DNA from: Manis javanica
Lineage: Eukaryota; Chordata; Mammalia; Pholidota; Manidae
Assembly: GCF_040802235.1 (NCBI RefSeq)
Contig: NC_133165.1
Coordinates: 44,343,629 to 44,407,628 of the forward strand
DNA: 64,000 nt
Reading direction: 5' to 3'
This document shows, in pieces, positions 38,280 through 49,300 of this stretch (position 1 is its first letter; every line of letters begins with the position of its first letter). The notes beneath the pieces are model-generated. The model had not been told where the DNA came from. It did no database searches and saw nothing but the letters and a program-made list of their open reading frames with translations. Position numbers and translations under genes: made by a program.

Positions 38280-38980
38280 AAAAAAAAAAAAGACACTAAA
38301 AATAGAAATACCATAGGGCACAGTAAGTCCTATTCTAAGAATTTACCTGAAAAGAACAAAATCCCTGATTCAAAAAGATATATGTACCCCTATGTTTATT
38401 GCTGTGTTATTTATGTTAACCAAGATATGGAAATACCAAAGTGTCCATCAATAGATGAATAGAAAAAGATGATGTGGTTCACATACACAATGGAATGTTA
38501 TTAAGCCATAAAAAAGAAATAAATCCTGCTATTTGTGACAACATGGATGGACCTTGAGGGTATTATGCTGAGTGAAATAAGCCAGGTGGAGACAGATAAA
38601 TGCCATAGGATTTCACTTATTTGTGGAATCTAAAAACAAAACAAAATGAGCAAAATAGCAGGAGTCTCATAGACACTAAGAAGTGACTAGTGTACCATGG
38701 TGAATGAGTTGCAGTGCATGGGTAGGAAAGTGAGGGGAATAAAGGGGCACAAAAATCCTCAATCATAATATGAGTTGGTCATGGAGATGGAAGTGCAGCA
38801 TGGAGAATACAGCCAAGGATTCTGTAACATCTTCCTGAGTTGACAGATAGTAATTGCACCACTTGGGGTAAGGACTTAATAATATGGGTAAGTGTCGAAC
38901 CACTGTGATGTATACTTAAAACCAATATAAGATTGTATATCAACTATACTTCAATAAACAAAAACAAAAATAAACAAAAA

Positions 38981-39600
38981 AGACAAAGGTATCTAGTAAA
39001 AACAAATACAAACTGCCTCCAGAAAGCATATGTTAAGGGCTAAGTAAGTGCTGCAATAAACAAGGGTGGCCATGATCTCTGAGCAGGGAGCTCAATTCGG
39101 GCAATGGTGATCAGTAAAGCTGAGAGGGTCCATAAATAGCACGACCATTTATCTCCAATTTACTCAGGAGAGCTCCAATCTATTATCCCAATGTAATTAT
39201 TAATAGTGCCTCCTTTAATGAAACTCTCAAAAATCCTGATTTGCACAATAAATTATATGGTGATGCTAGTCATGATGGCCATTTGACCTGGCTCATATGG
39301 AGCAAAGGGCCTCACATTTGAATACATTAACTCCACGTAATGGTCAACACTTAAGTAGCAAGTATTATCTGTAGAATATGGTTTGAGAGCTTTACACATA
39401 TGACTTACTTAATCCTCATTCCAACCCTGTTATATTATTCCCATTTTACAGATGAAGAAACTAAAGGACAGAGACATAAGAAATTTCCCAAGATCTCAGA
39501 TACTAAGTGATAGAACCTGGATTCAAACTGAGGCCCTCTGACTGAATTCATTCATAGAGGTTGCACTCAAAGTTCAATACACTCACAGAAGCTAACGTAT
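38981..39600. other. Intergenic, with a MIR
   Basis: About 39395-39550 matches the MIR core and end (cccattttacagatgaagaaactaaagg ... ctcagatactaagtgatagaacctggattc). The first 400 bases hold nothing I recognise. Confidence 0.5.
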
Positions 39601-39616
39601 AAAATATTACACACTG
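39601..39616 (+). repeat. Target-site duplication of the long L1, left copy
   Basis: AAAATATTACACACTG, repeated exactly at 48361-48376 after the poly(A) at the end of the transduced ERV sequence. Confidence 0.9.
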
Positions 39617-39889
39617 AACAGCACTCATGGAAGAGGGAGCCAAGATGGCGGCGTGAGTAGAGCAATGGAAATCTCCTCCCAAAAACACATAGAGCTATGA
39701 AAATATAACAAAGAAAAATCTTTCTAAAATAGAGACCACAGGACACAGGACAACATCCAGACCACATCCACACCTGCAAGAACCCAGCGCCTTGTGAAGG
39801 GGGTAAGATACAAGCCCCAGCCCGGCGGGACCCGAGCGCCCCTCCCCCCGGCTCCCGGCGGGTGGAGAGAAACCGGAGCGGTTTTTTTT

Positions 39890-40910
39890 TTTTTTTTTTT
39901 TTTGGCGAGCGCTTTTTGGAAGCCTTAGAGGGACGGGCCCCCGTTGCTGGGGAGGCAGGGTGGCGGGACCGGTGAGGAGGTGCCTGGGAACGGCGCCGGA
40001 GGACAAAGAATATCCCGCGTTTCTCCCTGCGAGACCTGGGGGCAGGTGCCTGAGACCGGTGCCTGAGGACGGAGGAGGTCGCGCGTTTTTCCCCTTTTTT
40101 TTTTTTTTTCTCTTTTTGGCGAGCGCTTTTTGGAAGCCTTGAAGGGACGGGGACCCCAGTGCTAGGGAGGCACGGTGGCGGGACTGGTGAGCGGGTGGCT
40201 GGGACCGGCGCCTGAGGACAAAGAATATCCCCCGTTTTTCCCTGCGGGACCGGTGGGCGGGTGCCTGAGACCGGCACTTGAGGACAGAGGAAATCGCACG
40301 TTTTTCCCCTTTTTTTTTTTCTCTTTTCTGCGAGTGCTTTTTGGAAGCCTAAAAGGGACAGGGACCCCGGTGCAAGGGAGGCAGGGCGGCGGGACTGGTG
40401 AGCGGGTGCCTGGGACCGGCACCTGAGGACAAAGAATATCCCGCATTTTTCCCTGTGGGACCGGTGGGTGGGTGCCTGAGACCAGCACCTGAGGACGGAA
40501 GAAATCGCGCGTTTTTCCCCTTTTTTTTTCTCTCTTTTTGCCGAGTGCTTTTTGGAAGCCTTGAAGGGACAGGGACCCCGGTGCTAGGGAGGCAGGGCGG
40601 CGGGACTGGTGAGCGGGTGCGTGGGACCAGTGCCTGAGGACAAAGAATATTGAGCGTTCCTTCCCTGCGGGACCGGTGGGTGGGTGCTTTTTGGAAGCCT
40701 TGAAAGGACAGGGACCCTGGTGCTAGGGAGACAGGGCAGCAGGACCAGTGAGCGGGTGCCTGGGACCGGCACCTGAGGACAAAACAAAAAAAAAAAAAAA
40801 TCGCTTGTTTTTTCCTTTTTTTTCCTTTTTTTTTTCTCTTTGTTTCTGTTCCCTCTCTCATTGTTGCTGCTGTTGTTTTGGTTTGGAGAGTGCTTTTTGG
40901 AAATCTTAAA
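39890..40910 (+). repeat. L1 5' UTR tandem monomers
   Basis: The landmark gcgagcgctttttggaagcc recurs, with small changes, at about 39904, 40119, 40328, 40540, 40681 and 40888. Spacing is roughly 210 bases except for one shortened unit. Each unit has a T-rich run, a GC-rich block with gggaccggtg and a gaggacaaagaatatc block. Tandem 5' monomers act as promoters in rodent L1. Confidence 0.8.
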
Positions 40911-41268
40911 GGGGCAGGACAGGTCACTTAGACCAGAAGCAGGGAATCTGGGGATCTCTGGGCACTCTAACCCCCTGGGCAGCAGGGAGCACAGAGGCCC
41001 CTTACGGAGATAAATAGTCTCCTGGCTGCTCCCCCTCCAACGGGGCTCCACCATTTTGGAGGAACAGCCCCAGCCAGGCCAAGCCCACAGCAACAGCGGA
41101 GATAAACCCCAAAGCAACTGGGCAGGAAGCAGAAGCCCTGTCTGCGCACAGCTGCCCAGCATAAGCCACTAGAGGTCGCTATTCTCCCAGGAAAAGGCTA
41201 CAAACCAACAAGAAGGGAAGCTCTTCCAGCGGTCACTTGTACCAGCTCTGCAAACTATCTCTATCACC

Positions 41269-42159
41269 ATGAAAAGGCAAAACTACAGGCAGACAAAGAT
41301 CACAGAGACAACACCTGAGAAGGAGACAGACCTAACTAGTCTTCCTGAAAAAGAATTCAAAATAAAAATCATGAACATGCTGACAGAGATGCAGAAAAAA
41401 ATGCAAGAGCAATGGGATGAGATGCAGAGAAAAATGCAAGAGCAGTGGGATGAAGTCCGGAAGGAGATCACAGATGTCAGGAAAGAGATCACAGAAGTGA
41501 AACAATCCCTGGAAGGATTTATAAGCAGAATGGATAAGATGCAAGAGGCCATTGAAGGAATAGAAGCCAGAGAACAGGAACGTATAGAAGCTGACATAGA
41601 GAGAGATAAAAGGATCTCCAGGAATGAAACAACACTAAGAGAAATATGTGACCAATACAAAAGGAAAAACATTCGTATTATAGGGATACCAGAAGAGGAA
41701 GAAAGAGGAAAAGGGATAGAAAGTGTCTTTGAAGAAATAATTGCTGAAAACTTCCCCAAACTGAGGGAGGAAATAATCGAACAGACCATGGAATTATACA
41801 GAACCCCCAACAGAAAGGATCCAAGGAGGACAACACCAAGACACATAATAATTAAAATGGCAAGGATCAAGGACAAGGAAAGAGTTTTAAAGGCAGCTAG
41901 AGAGAAAAAGGTCACCTATAAAGGAAAACCAATCAGGCTAACATCAGACTTCTCAACAGAAACCCTACAGGCCAGAAGAGAATGGCATGATATACTTAAT
42001 GCAATGAAACAGAAGGGCCTTGAACCAAGGATACTGTATCCAGCACGACTATCATTTAAATATGATGGTGGGATCAAACAATTCCCAGACAAGCAAAAGC
42101 TGAGGGAATTTGCTTCCCACAAACCACCTCTACAGGGCATCCTACAGGGACTGCTCTAG
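41269..42159 (+). CDS. L1 ORF1p (RNA-binding chaperone), intact
   Basis: 296 codons from an ATG in good context (caccATGa) to TAG. The N-terminal coiled coil is clear (heptads in the repeated MQKKMQEQWDEMQRKMQEQW-type stretch, about residues 38-110), followed by the RRM-type domain (RKNIRIIGIPEEE, about 130-215) and the C-terminal domain ending in LQGILQGLL. The protein forms trimers on L1 RNA and is needed for retrotransposition. The frame is uninterrupted, unlike every other L1 here, so it could still be translated. Confidence 0.9.
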   Translation: MKRQNYRQTKITETTPEKETDLTSLPEKEFKIKIMNMLTEMQKKMQEQWDEMQRKMQEQWDEVRKEITDVRKEITEVKQSLEGFISRMDKMQEAIEGIEAREQERIEADIERDKRISRNETTLREICDQYKRKNIRIIGIPEEEERGKGIESVFEEIIAENFPKLREEIIEQTMELYRTPNRKDPRRTTPRHIIIKMARIKDKERVLKAAREKKVTYKGKPIRLTSDFSTETLQARREWHDILNAMKQKGLEPRILYPARLSFKYDGGIKQFPDKQKLREFASHKPPLQGILQGLL

Positions 42160-42354
42160 ATGGGAGCACCCCTAAAAAGAGCACAGAACAAAACACACAA
42201 CATATGAAGAAGGGAGGAGGAGGAATAAGAAGGGAGAGAAGAAAAGACTCTCCAGACAGTGTATATAACAGCTCAATAAGCGAGCTAAGTTAGGCAGTAA
42301 GATACTAAAGAAGCTAACCTTGAACCTTTGGTAACCACGAATCTAAAGCCTGCA

Positions 42355-45300
42355 ATGGCAATAAGTACATATCTTTCAATAGTCACCCTAAATGTAAATG
42401 GACTTAATGCACCAATCAAAAGACATAGAGTAATAGAATGGATAAAAAAGCAAGACCCATCTATATGCTGCTTACAAGAAACTCACCTTAAACCCAAAGA
42501 TAAGCATAGACTAAAAGTCAAGGGATGGAAAAACATATTTCAGGCAAACAACAGTGAGAAGAAAGCAGGGGTTGCAGTACTAATATCAGACAAAATAGAC
42601 TTCAAAACAAAGAAAGTAACAAGAGATAAAGAAGGCCACTACATAATGATAAAGGGCTTAGTCCAACAAGAGGATATAACCATTCTAAATATATATGCAC
42701 CCAATACAGGAGCACCAGCATATGTGAAGCAAATACTAACAGAACTAAAGAGGGAAATAGACTGCAATGCATTCATTGTAGGAGACTTCAACACACCACT
42801 CACCCCAAAGGATAGATCCACCGGGCAGAAAATAAGTAAAGACACACAGGCACTGAACAACACACTAGAACAGATGGACCTAATAGACATCTATAGAACT
42901 TTACATCCAAAAGCAACAGGATATACATTCTTCTCAAGTGCACATGGAACATTCTCCAGAATAGACCACATACTAGCTCACAAAAAGAGCCTCAGTAAAT
43001 TCCACAATATTGAAATTCTACCAACCAATTTTTCAGACCACAAAGGTATGAAAGTAGAAATAAATTCTACAAAGAAAACAAAAAGGCTCACAAACACATG
43101 GAGGCTTAACAACATGCTACTAAATAATCAATGGATCAATGAACAAATCAAAATAGAGATCAAGGAATATATAGAAACAAATGACAACAACAACACTAAG
43201 CCCCAACTTCTGTGGGATGCAGCGAAAGCAGTCTTAAGAGGAAAGTATATAGCAATCCAGGCACACTTGAAGAAGGAAGAACAATCCCAAATGAATAGTC
43301 TAACATCACAACTATTAAAACTGGAAAAAGAAGAACAAATGAGGCCTAAAGTCAGCAGAAGGAGGGACATAATAAAGATCAGAGAAGAAATAAATAAAAT
43401 TGAGAAGAATAAAACAATAGCAAAAATCAACGAAACCAAGAGCTGGTTCTTCGAGAAAATAAACAAAATAGATAAGCCTCTAGCCCAACTTATTAAGAGA
43501 AAAAGAGAGTCAACACAAATCAACATAATCAGAAATGAGAATGGAAAAATCACGACAGACTCCACAGAAATACAAAGAATTATTAAAGACTACTATGAAA
43601 ACCTATATGCCAACAAGCTGGAAAACCTAGAAGAAATGGACAACTTCCTAGAAAAATACAACCTCCCAAGACTGACCAAGGAAGAAACACAAAAGTTAAA
43701 CAAACCAATTACAAGCAAAGAAATTGAAACAGTAATCAAAAAACTACCCAAGAACAAAACCCCGGGGCCAGACGGATTTACCTCGGAATTTTATTAGACA
43801 CACAGAGAAGACATAATACCCATTCCCTTAAAGTGTTCCACAAAATAGATGAAGAGGGAATACTCCCAAACTCATTCTATGAAGCCAACATCACCCTAAT
43901 ACCAAAACCAGGAAAAGACCCCACCAAAAAAGAAAATTACAGACCAATATCCCTGATGAATGTAGATGCAAAAATACTCAATAAAATATTAGCAAACAGA
44001 ATTCAACAGTATATCAAAAGGATCATACACCATGACCAAGTGGGGTTCATCCCAGGGATGCAAGGATGGTACAACATTCGAAAATCCATCAACATCATCC
44101 ACCACATCAACAAAAAGAAAGACAAAAACCACATGATCATCTCCATAGATGCTGAAAAAGCATTTGACAAAATTCAACATCCATTCATGATAAAAACTCT
44201 CAGCAAAATGGGAATAGAGGGCAAGTACCTCAACTTAATAAAGGCCATATATGATAAACCCACAGCCAGCATTATACTGAACAGCGAGAAGCTGAAAGCA
44301 TTTCCACTGAGATCGGGAACCAGACAGGGATGCCCACTCTCCCCACTGTTATTTAACATAGTACTGGAGGTCCTAGCCACGGCAATCAGACAAAACAAAG
44401 AAATACAAGGAATCCAGATTGGTAAAGAAGAAGTTAAACTGTCACTATTTGCAGATGATATGATACTGTACATAAAAAACCCTAAAGACTCCACTCCAAA
44501 ACTACTAGAACTGATATCGGAATACAGCAAAGTTGCAGGATACAAAATCAACACACAGAAATCTGTAGCTTTCCTATACACTAACAACGAATCAATAGAA
44601 AGAGAAATCAGGAAAACAATTCCATTCACCATTGCATCAAAAAGAATAAAATACCTAGGAATAAACCTAACCAAGGAAGTGAAAGACTTATACTCTGAAA
44701 ACTACAAGTCACTCTTAAGAGAAATTAAAGGGGACACTAATAAATGGAAACTCATCCCATGCTCATGGCTAGGAAGAATTAATATCGTCAAAATGGCCAT
44801 CCTGCCGAAAGCAATATACAAATTTGATGCAATCCCTCTCAAATTACCAGCAACATTCTTCAATGAATTGGAACAAATAATTCAAAAATTCATATGGAAA
44901 CACCAAAGACCCCGAATAGCCAAAGCAATCCTGAAAAAGAAGAATAAAGTAGGGGGGATCTCACTCCCCAACTTCAAGCTCTACTACAAAGCCATAGTAA
45001 TCAAGACAATTTGGTACTGGCACAAGAACAGAGCCACAGACCAGTGGAACAGATTAGAGACCCCAGAAATTAACCCAAACATATATGGTCAATTAATATT
45101 TGATAAAGGAGCCATGGACATACAATGGCAAAATGACAGTCTCTTCAACAGATGGTGCTGGCAAAACTGGACAGCTACATGTAGGAGAATGAAACTGGAC
45201 CATTGTCTAACCCCATATACAAAGGTAAACTCAAAATGGATCAAAGACCTGAATGTAAGTCATGAAACCATTAAACTCTTGGAAAAAAACATAGGCAAAA

Positions 45301-46169
45301 ACCTCTTAGATATAAACATGAGTGATCTCTTCTTGAACATATCTCCCCGGGCAAGGAAAACAACAGCAAAAATGAGCAAGTGGGACTACATTAAGCTGAA
45401 AAGCTTCTGTACAGCGAAAGACACCATCAATAGAACAAAAAGGAACCCTACAGTATGGGAGAATATATTTGAAAATGACAGATCCGATAAAGGCTTGATG
45501 TCCAGAATATATAAAGAGCTCACACGCCTCAACAAACAAAAAACAAATAACCCAATTAAAAAATGGGCAGAGGAACTGAACAGACAGTTCTCCAAAAAAG
45601 AAATACAGATGGCCAAGAGACACATGAAAAGATGCTCCACAACGCTAATTATCAGAGAAATGCAAATTAAAACTACAATGAGGTATCACCTCACACCAGT
45701 AAGGATAGCTGCCATCCAAAAGACAAACAACAACAAATGTTGGCGAGGCTGTGGAGAAAGGGGAACCCTCCTACACTGCTGGTGGGAATGTAAATTAGTT
45801 CAACCATTGTGGAAAGCAGTATGGAGGTTCATCAAAATGCTCAAAACAGACCTACCATTTGACCCAGGAATTCCACTCCTAGGAATTTACCCTAAGAACG
45901 CAGCAATCAAGTTTGAGAAAGACAGATGCACTCCTATGTTTATCGCAGCACTATTTACAATAGCCAAGAATTGGAAGCAACCTAAATGTCCATCTGTAGA
46001 TGAATGGATAAAGAAGATGTGGTACATATACACAATGGAATACTACTCAGCCATAAGAAGTGGAAAAATCCAACCATTTGCAGCAACATGGATGGAGCTG
46101 GAGAGTATTATGCTCAGTGAAATAAGCCAAGCGGAGAAAGAGAAATACCAAATGATTTCACTCATCTGA
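42355..46169 (+). pseudogene. L1 ORF2 (endonuclease and reverse transcriptase), two lesions
   Basis: The ATG at 42355 ([18 protein letters not shown]) is preferred to the upstream TTG frame start. The APE-type endonuclease shows the LQETH glutamate, GDFNTP and SDHKG motifs. The RT carries [12 protein letters not shown] and [10 protein letters not shown] (FADD near 44455). The C-terminal region has [22 protein letters not shown]-to-TAG change (stop at 43795) and a nearby one-base loss (about 43830) break the frame in the segment between endonuclease and RT. The parts on either side (42355-43797, 43833-46169) are open, so inactivation looks recent. Confidence 0.9.
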
Positions 46170-46539
46170 GGAGTATAGGAACAAAGGAAAAACTGAAGGA
46201 ACAAAACAGCAGCAGAATTACAGAACCCAAAAATGGACTAACAGGTACCAAAGGGAAAGGAACTGGGGAGGATGGGTGGGCAGGGAGGGATAAGGGGGGG
46301 GAAGAAGAAGGGGGGTATTAAGATTAGCATGCATGGGGGGGAGGGAGAAAGGGGAGGGTGGGCTGCACAACACAGAGAGGACAAGTAGTGACTCTACCAC
46401 ATTTTGCTAAGCTGATGGACAGTAACCGTAATGTGGTTGTTAGGGGGGACCTGATATAGGGGAGAGCAAAGTAAACATAGTATTCTTCAGGTAAGTGTAG
46501 ATTAAAAATTTAAAAAAAAAAGAAAGAAAGAAAGAAAAG

Positions 46540-48351
46540 GGGGATTACTCCTTAACAGGATAAAACTATTGGTAAATCAAAGATCAACGCATGCTTTAAA
46601 TATCCTTAATGTTGATCACTTAAAGGGTGTCAGATGATCAGCTATGGAGATACTCTTTTCTGATAATATTCCTTTCTCTTAATTAAAAAAAAAAAAAAAA
46701 AGCAGTTACTGTGTGCTGACCTCCAATGAGTTCTGCACAGTGGTATAGAGGGCATGTCAAAGTGTGGGCAAAGGGTCTGTTTGTTTCTACGCAGAAGATC
46801 AAGGCCTAGCTTGGATACCCAGAAAATGAACTAAGATACGATATGAGGAGGAGCTTCCGGCATCAGCACTCTCTGGAGGACTCGTGCCGGGGGATGATCA
46901 TCAAAAAGCCTCCACAGGGATCCGGACAATGCTGCGGTTGTGGCTGCATCTAGCCCACCGTCTCCTGGACTTGCCATAAGAAGGAGGAGGGAGATGTCTA
47001 GGCTGGCATGTGCATACAGTGAGACAACGAATTTGACTGGATCTGTACTGTTGGAACTCAACCAGGAGTTGGGAGGGGTGCAAGTTGTAGCACCCCAAAA
47101 TCTCATGACTATAGACTATCTATGGTTAAAAGAACATATGGGATGTGAACAGATCCCAGAAATGGGCTGCTTTAATTTGTCTGATGGTTCAAGTACAGTT
47201 GGACAATATCCATCATATCATAGATAAATTTTCACAAATGCCTAGGGTGCCTAAATGGTTTTCTTGGCTTCACTGGAGATGGCTGGTAATTATAGATTTG
47301 CTTTGTTTATGTCACCGTATTCCTATTATGTTAATATGTGTGTGCAAATTAGTTAGTAGTTTAAAACCTATACATAATTAAGGTACTATACAAGAAGATA
47401 TGTCAAAGAAATAATCAATCCTCCCAAGTTTCCTTCATATGCTACATCTATAGCTTTTCTTCTTCCTTCCTAATTACAAACCTTAAATAGAATTCGTGCC
47501 TCATATCGAATTTACCGAGTATCATAATTCCTCCAGGTGGTAAAGATACCTCGAGACAAGTGCTGGGCATAGAAGCCACAGGGCATAAATCTGCAAAGAA
47601 GTAAAAAGCTAACCTTTGCAAACAATATGGCTTCTCTCTCACTTACCAACTTTACATTTCCCTGTATGGCCCCGGAAGATGACTGGTTAGCCAGAGACGG
47701 GTAAGATTCCTCAAGGGAGGAACAACCTAAGACAGGCACAGTCGCAGGGGGGCCATCAGGTGAGAATTTGGGGATCAACAGAGGTGAGGCTCAGAACCTC
47801 ACCCCCCCTGCTTTGAGAGAAATCTTCTGCATCCGTGGATGTCTTGCTGCCCTTGTCTAGCCTGGATTAATACTTAGTCCATAGGCACACACCTGATCAT
47901 CTGATCATCTATATTTGCTTTCTTACAGCACTAAACTATGTTTTCTACCTTTATCTTGCATCTACCTACCACTTCAGCATTTTATTAAAAATAAAAATAA
48001 TAATAATAATAGGAGAAATGTGGGATCAACATATAAATCAAGTACAAAAATCAAATGAATATTCATATTTGACCTGATGGTTTATAGGTCATATTGCATG
48101 ATCAAAACCGAAAGTTTCTGTGATGAATGACCTTGTACTGTTCACCATGTAAGAATTTATTCACTCTGTAAGAATTCGTTCACCATGTAAGAACTTGTTC
48201 GTTATGCTTCAGAAGATTGGAGACTGACGAGAATTAGGCTTGAGATGGATTAATGATTGTACATTGAGCATTGACCCCCCTGTACTGAATTTTATTGTTG
48301 TTAACAACCATTTGATCAATAAATATGAGAGATACCCTCTCAAAAAAAAAA
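46540..48351 (+). mobile_element. 3' transduction: class II ERV integrase end, env TM, LTR
   Basis: Directly after the L1 A-rich tail come integrase-end sequence (aaaagggggattactcc, matching about 20180 on the minus strand), a deleted surface subunit (about 46870-46930), env TM (46930-47240), the post-env region, a polypurine tract (aggagaaa) and the LTR from 48019 (TGTGGGATC). It ends with AATAAA at about 48319-48324 and then about 20 A residues. The L1 target duplication lies beyond this, so the whole was copied from one L1 read-through RNA. Confidence 0.85.
48019..48351 (+). repeat. Transduced LTR, ending at its poly(A) site
   Basis: The U3-R part of an LTR related to that of the provirus at 17647-24754 (shared gatcaataaatatgagag). 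U5 is missing because the RNA was cleaved and polyadenylated there. Confidence 0.75.
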
Positions 48352-48360
48352 AAAAAAAAA

Positions 48361-48376
48361 AAAATATTACACACTG
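48361..48376 (+). repeat. Target-site duplication of the long L1, right copy
   Basis: AAAATATTACACACTG, identical to 39601-39616. It immediately follows the poly(A) tail and lies 24 bases before the next provirus's target duplication. Confidence 0.9.
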
Positions 48377-48405
48377 GTAACCCTTCAACTTTTCACTGTA
48401 ATGGG

Positions 48406-48654
48406 TGAAGGGTCCCCACCAGTAAGATGGCAAACTTCCGGCTTCTCTTCGGGGGTCCTCAGTTCCCGCCGGCGCCACCTGAAGCCCAATCACCTCTCGC
48501 CCCCCTCCCAATCCCAGCACCTAGCCAACAGCCACCAGCCCCGTAGAAGTGACACCTCAACCAATTCATGCCCCTTCCTATATAACCCAGCAACTTTCCC
48601 TAATAAAGGGAACTCTCCGGTGAATTGCTGCTGTGTGTCGCTCCTTTCCTTTCA
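48406..48654 (+). repeat. 5' LTR of class I provirus
   Basis: 249 bases. CCAAT at 48561-48565, TATATAA at 48579-48585 and AATAAA at 48602-48607. The poly(A) signal lies only about 20 bases after the TATA box, so it probably sits in U3 at or before the transcription start, with a very short R. Confidence 0.9.
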
Positions 48655-48655
48655 T

Positions 48656-48673
48656 TGGTGCCGAAACCCGGGA
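48656..48673 (+). other. tRNA-Phe primer binding site
   Basis: TGGTGCCGAAACCCGGGA, one base after the LTR, is the exact complement of the 18 3'-terminal bases of mammalian tRNA-Phe with CCA. Confidence 0.9.
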
Positions 48674-49300
48674 GACGGGACACCCCAACTGGGCCCCGTC
48701 TTCCCCCCGACACCAGCAGCAGCTTGCCCTCGTCTTCTTTTTCCGGCGCTGGCTCATCACACTCACCACTCCTCTCTGGCCTTTAGGTAAGTTTTCCCCC
48801 TGGAGTGGGCCACTCTTCTCCGAGCTATCGCAGTGCCATTGACCGTGATCTTCCGGCAAGGCCCTGACGCTCGGGGATGAGGAGGGAACTCTCCCTGCCT
48901 CAGGCCTTCACAACTGCGGTGGACCCTCAGGCCCCTCCTGCAACAGCCATAAATCCCCGCGTCAGGCCTTTACGGCTGGGGCAGACTCTCAAGCACCCCC
49001 CTCCAACAGCCATAAACGAGGTGACTCCTTTATGGATGAGAACGCTCCCTTTTCCCCCCCTCCTCCTTCTGCTCCATCCGCCGAAAATGCCTAGCGCTAG
49101 GTACCTCGAGACTCCGGCACTCTGCCTTCTTAGGGAAGTCTGGGTGACGACCCACACTTCTTAAGAAATTCCGACTCATATACGAGTTTCCGCAGACCAC
49201 CAAGGATCATCAGGGACGCCCTTTGTCTCCTTGCGGTCTGCTTCCAGTCCGAGGATCTCCGTTCGTCTTCCCCGTTTGTCTCCTTCTCTGTCCTTTAGCC
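48674..49300 (+). other. Proviral leader
   Basis: Non-coding leader between primer site and gag, the region where a packaging signal would lie. The open frames here (48877-49164, 48633-48842) show no retroviral motif. Confidence 0.5.

Larger units (their letters stand above)
30071..38294 (+). mobile_element. Composite L1 insertion (L1 + L1 piece + ERV LTR end)
   Basis: The insertion opens with an L1 5' end (tggattaaagatggcg) and closes with poly(A) at about 38280-38291. It is flanked by actaaaaatgg (30060-30070) and actaaaaatag (38295-38305). Inside are a full-length L1 (to about 36345), a second truncated L1 3' end (36350-37320), and a class II ERV tail plus LTR (37322-38279). One pair of flanking repeats around everything suggests one event or a later rearrangement within it. 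Confidence 0.6.
27992..38980 (+). mobile_element. Older L1 split by a composite L1 insertion
   Basis: The left part (27992-30070) holds ORF2 from before the RT (28205-28498, 28623-29114 with FADD) to the C-terminal domain. The right part resumes at 38295 with ctaaaaatag and runs through the 3' UTR to an A-rich end near 38980. Many stops. 5'-truncated and directly abutting the previous L1's tail at 27991. Confidence 0.75.
39617..46520 (+). mobile_element. Full-length L1, nearly intact
   Basis: A complete order is present: 5' UTR with tandem monomers (39617-41268), intact ORF1 (41269-42159), ORF2 (42355-46169) with one nonsense change and one frameshift, and a G-rich 3' UTR to an A-rich tail (46511-46540). 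This is the youngest-looking L1 in the window. Its insertion extends beyond the tail to 48360, through ERV sequence, as shown by the target duplication. The first 14 bases after the duplication (aacagcactcatgg) precede the usual L1 start and may be an untemplated or upstream start. Confidence 0.9.

Noticed and set aside
39890-40910. CRISPR-like regular repeats
   Set aside because: The roughly 210-base units are contiguous L1 5' UTR monomers without repeat-spacer structure, in mammalian DNA.
41283-41915. 210-residue minus-strand frame opposite L1 ORF1
   Set aside because: It is a shadow of the intact ORF1. Its composition mirrors the Lys/Glu-rich sense protein.
42328-42354. Upstream start for L1 ORF2
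   Set aside because: The frame opens on TTG. The first ATG at 42355 starts the conserved endonuclease N-terminus.
44174-44674. 166-residue minus-strand frame opposite L1 RT
   Set aside because: The same shadow recurs opposite every L1 RT in the window (2710-3270, 25791-26162, 28550-28918), so it reflects the ORF2 sequence, not a gene.
49223-49300. N-terminal extension of the proviral gag
   Set aside because: The in-frame start at 49223 would hide the Gly2 needed for myristoylation. The ATG at 49301 fits Gag.
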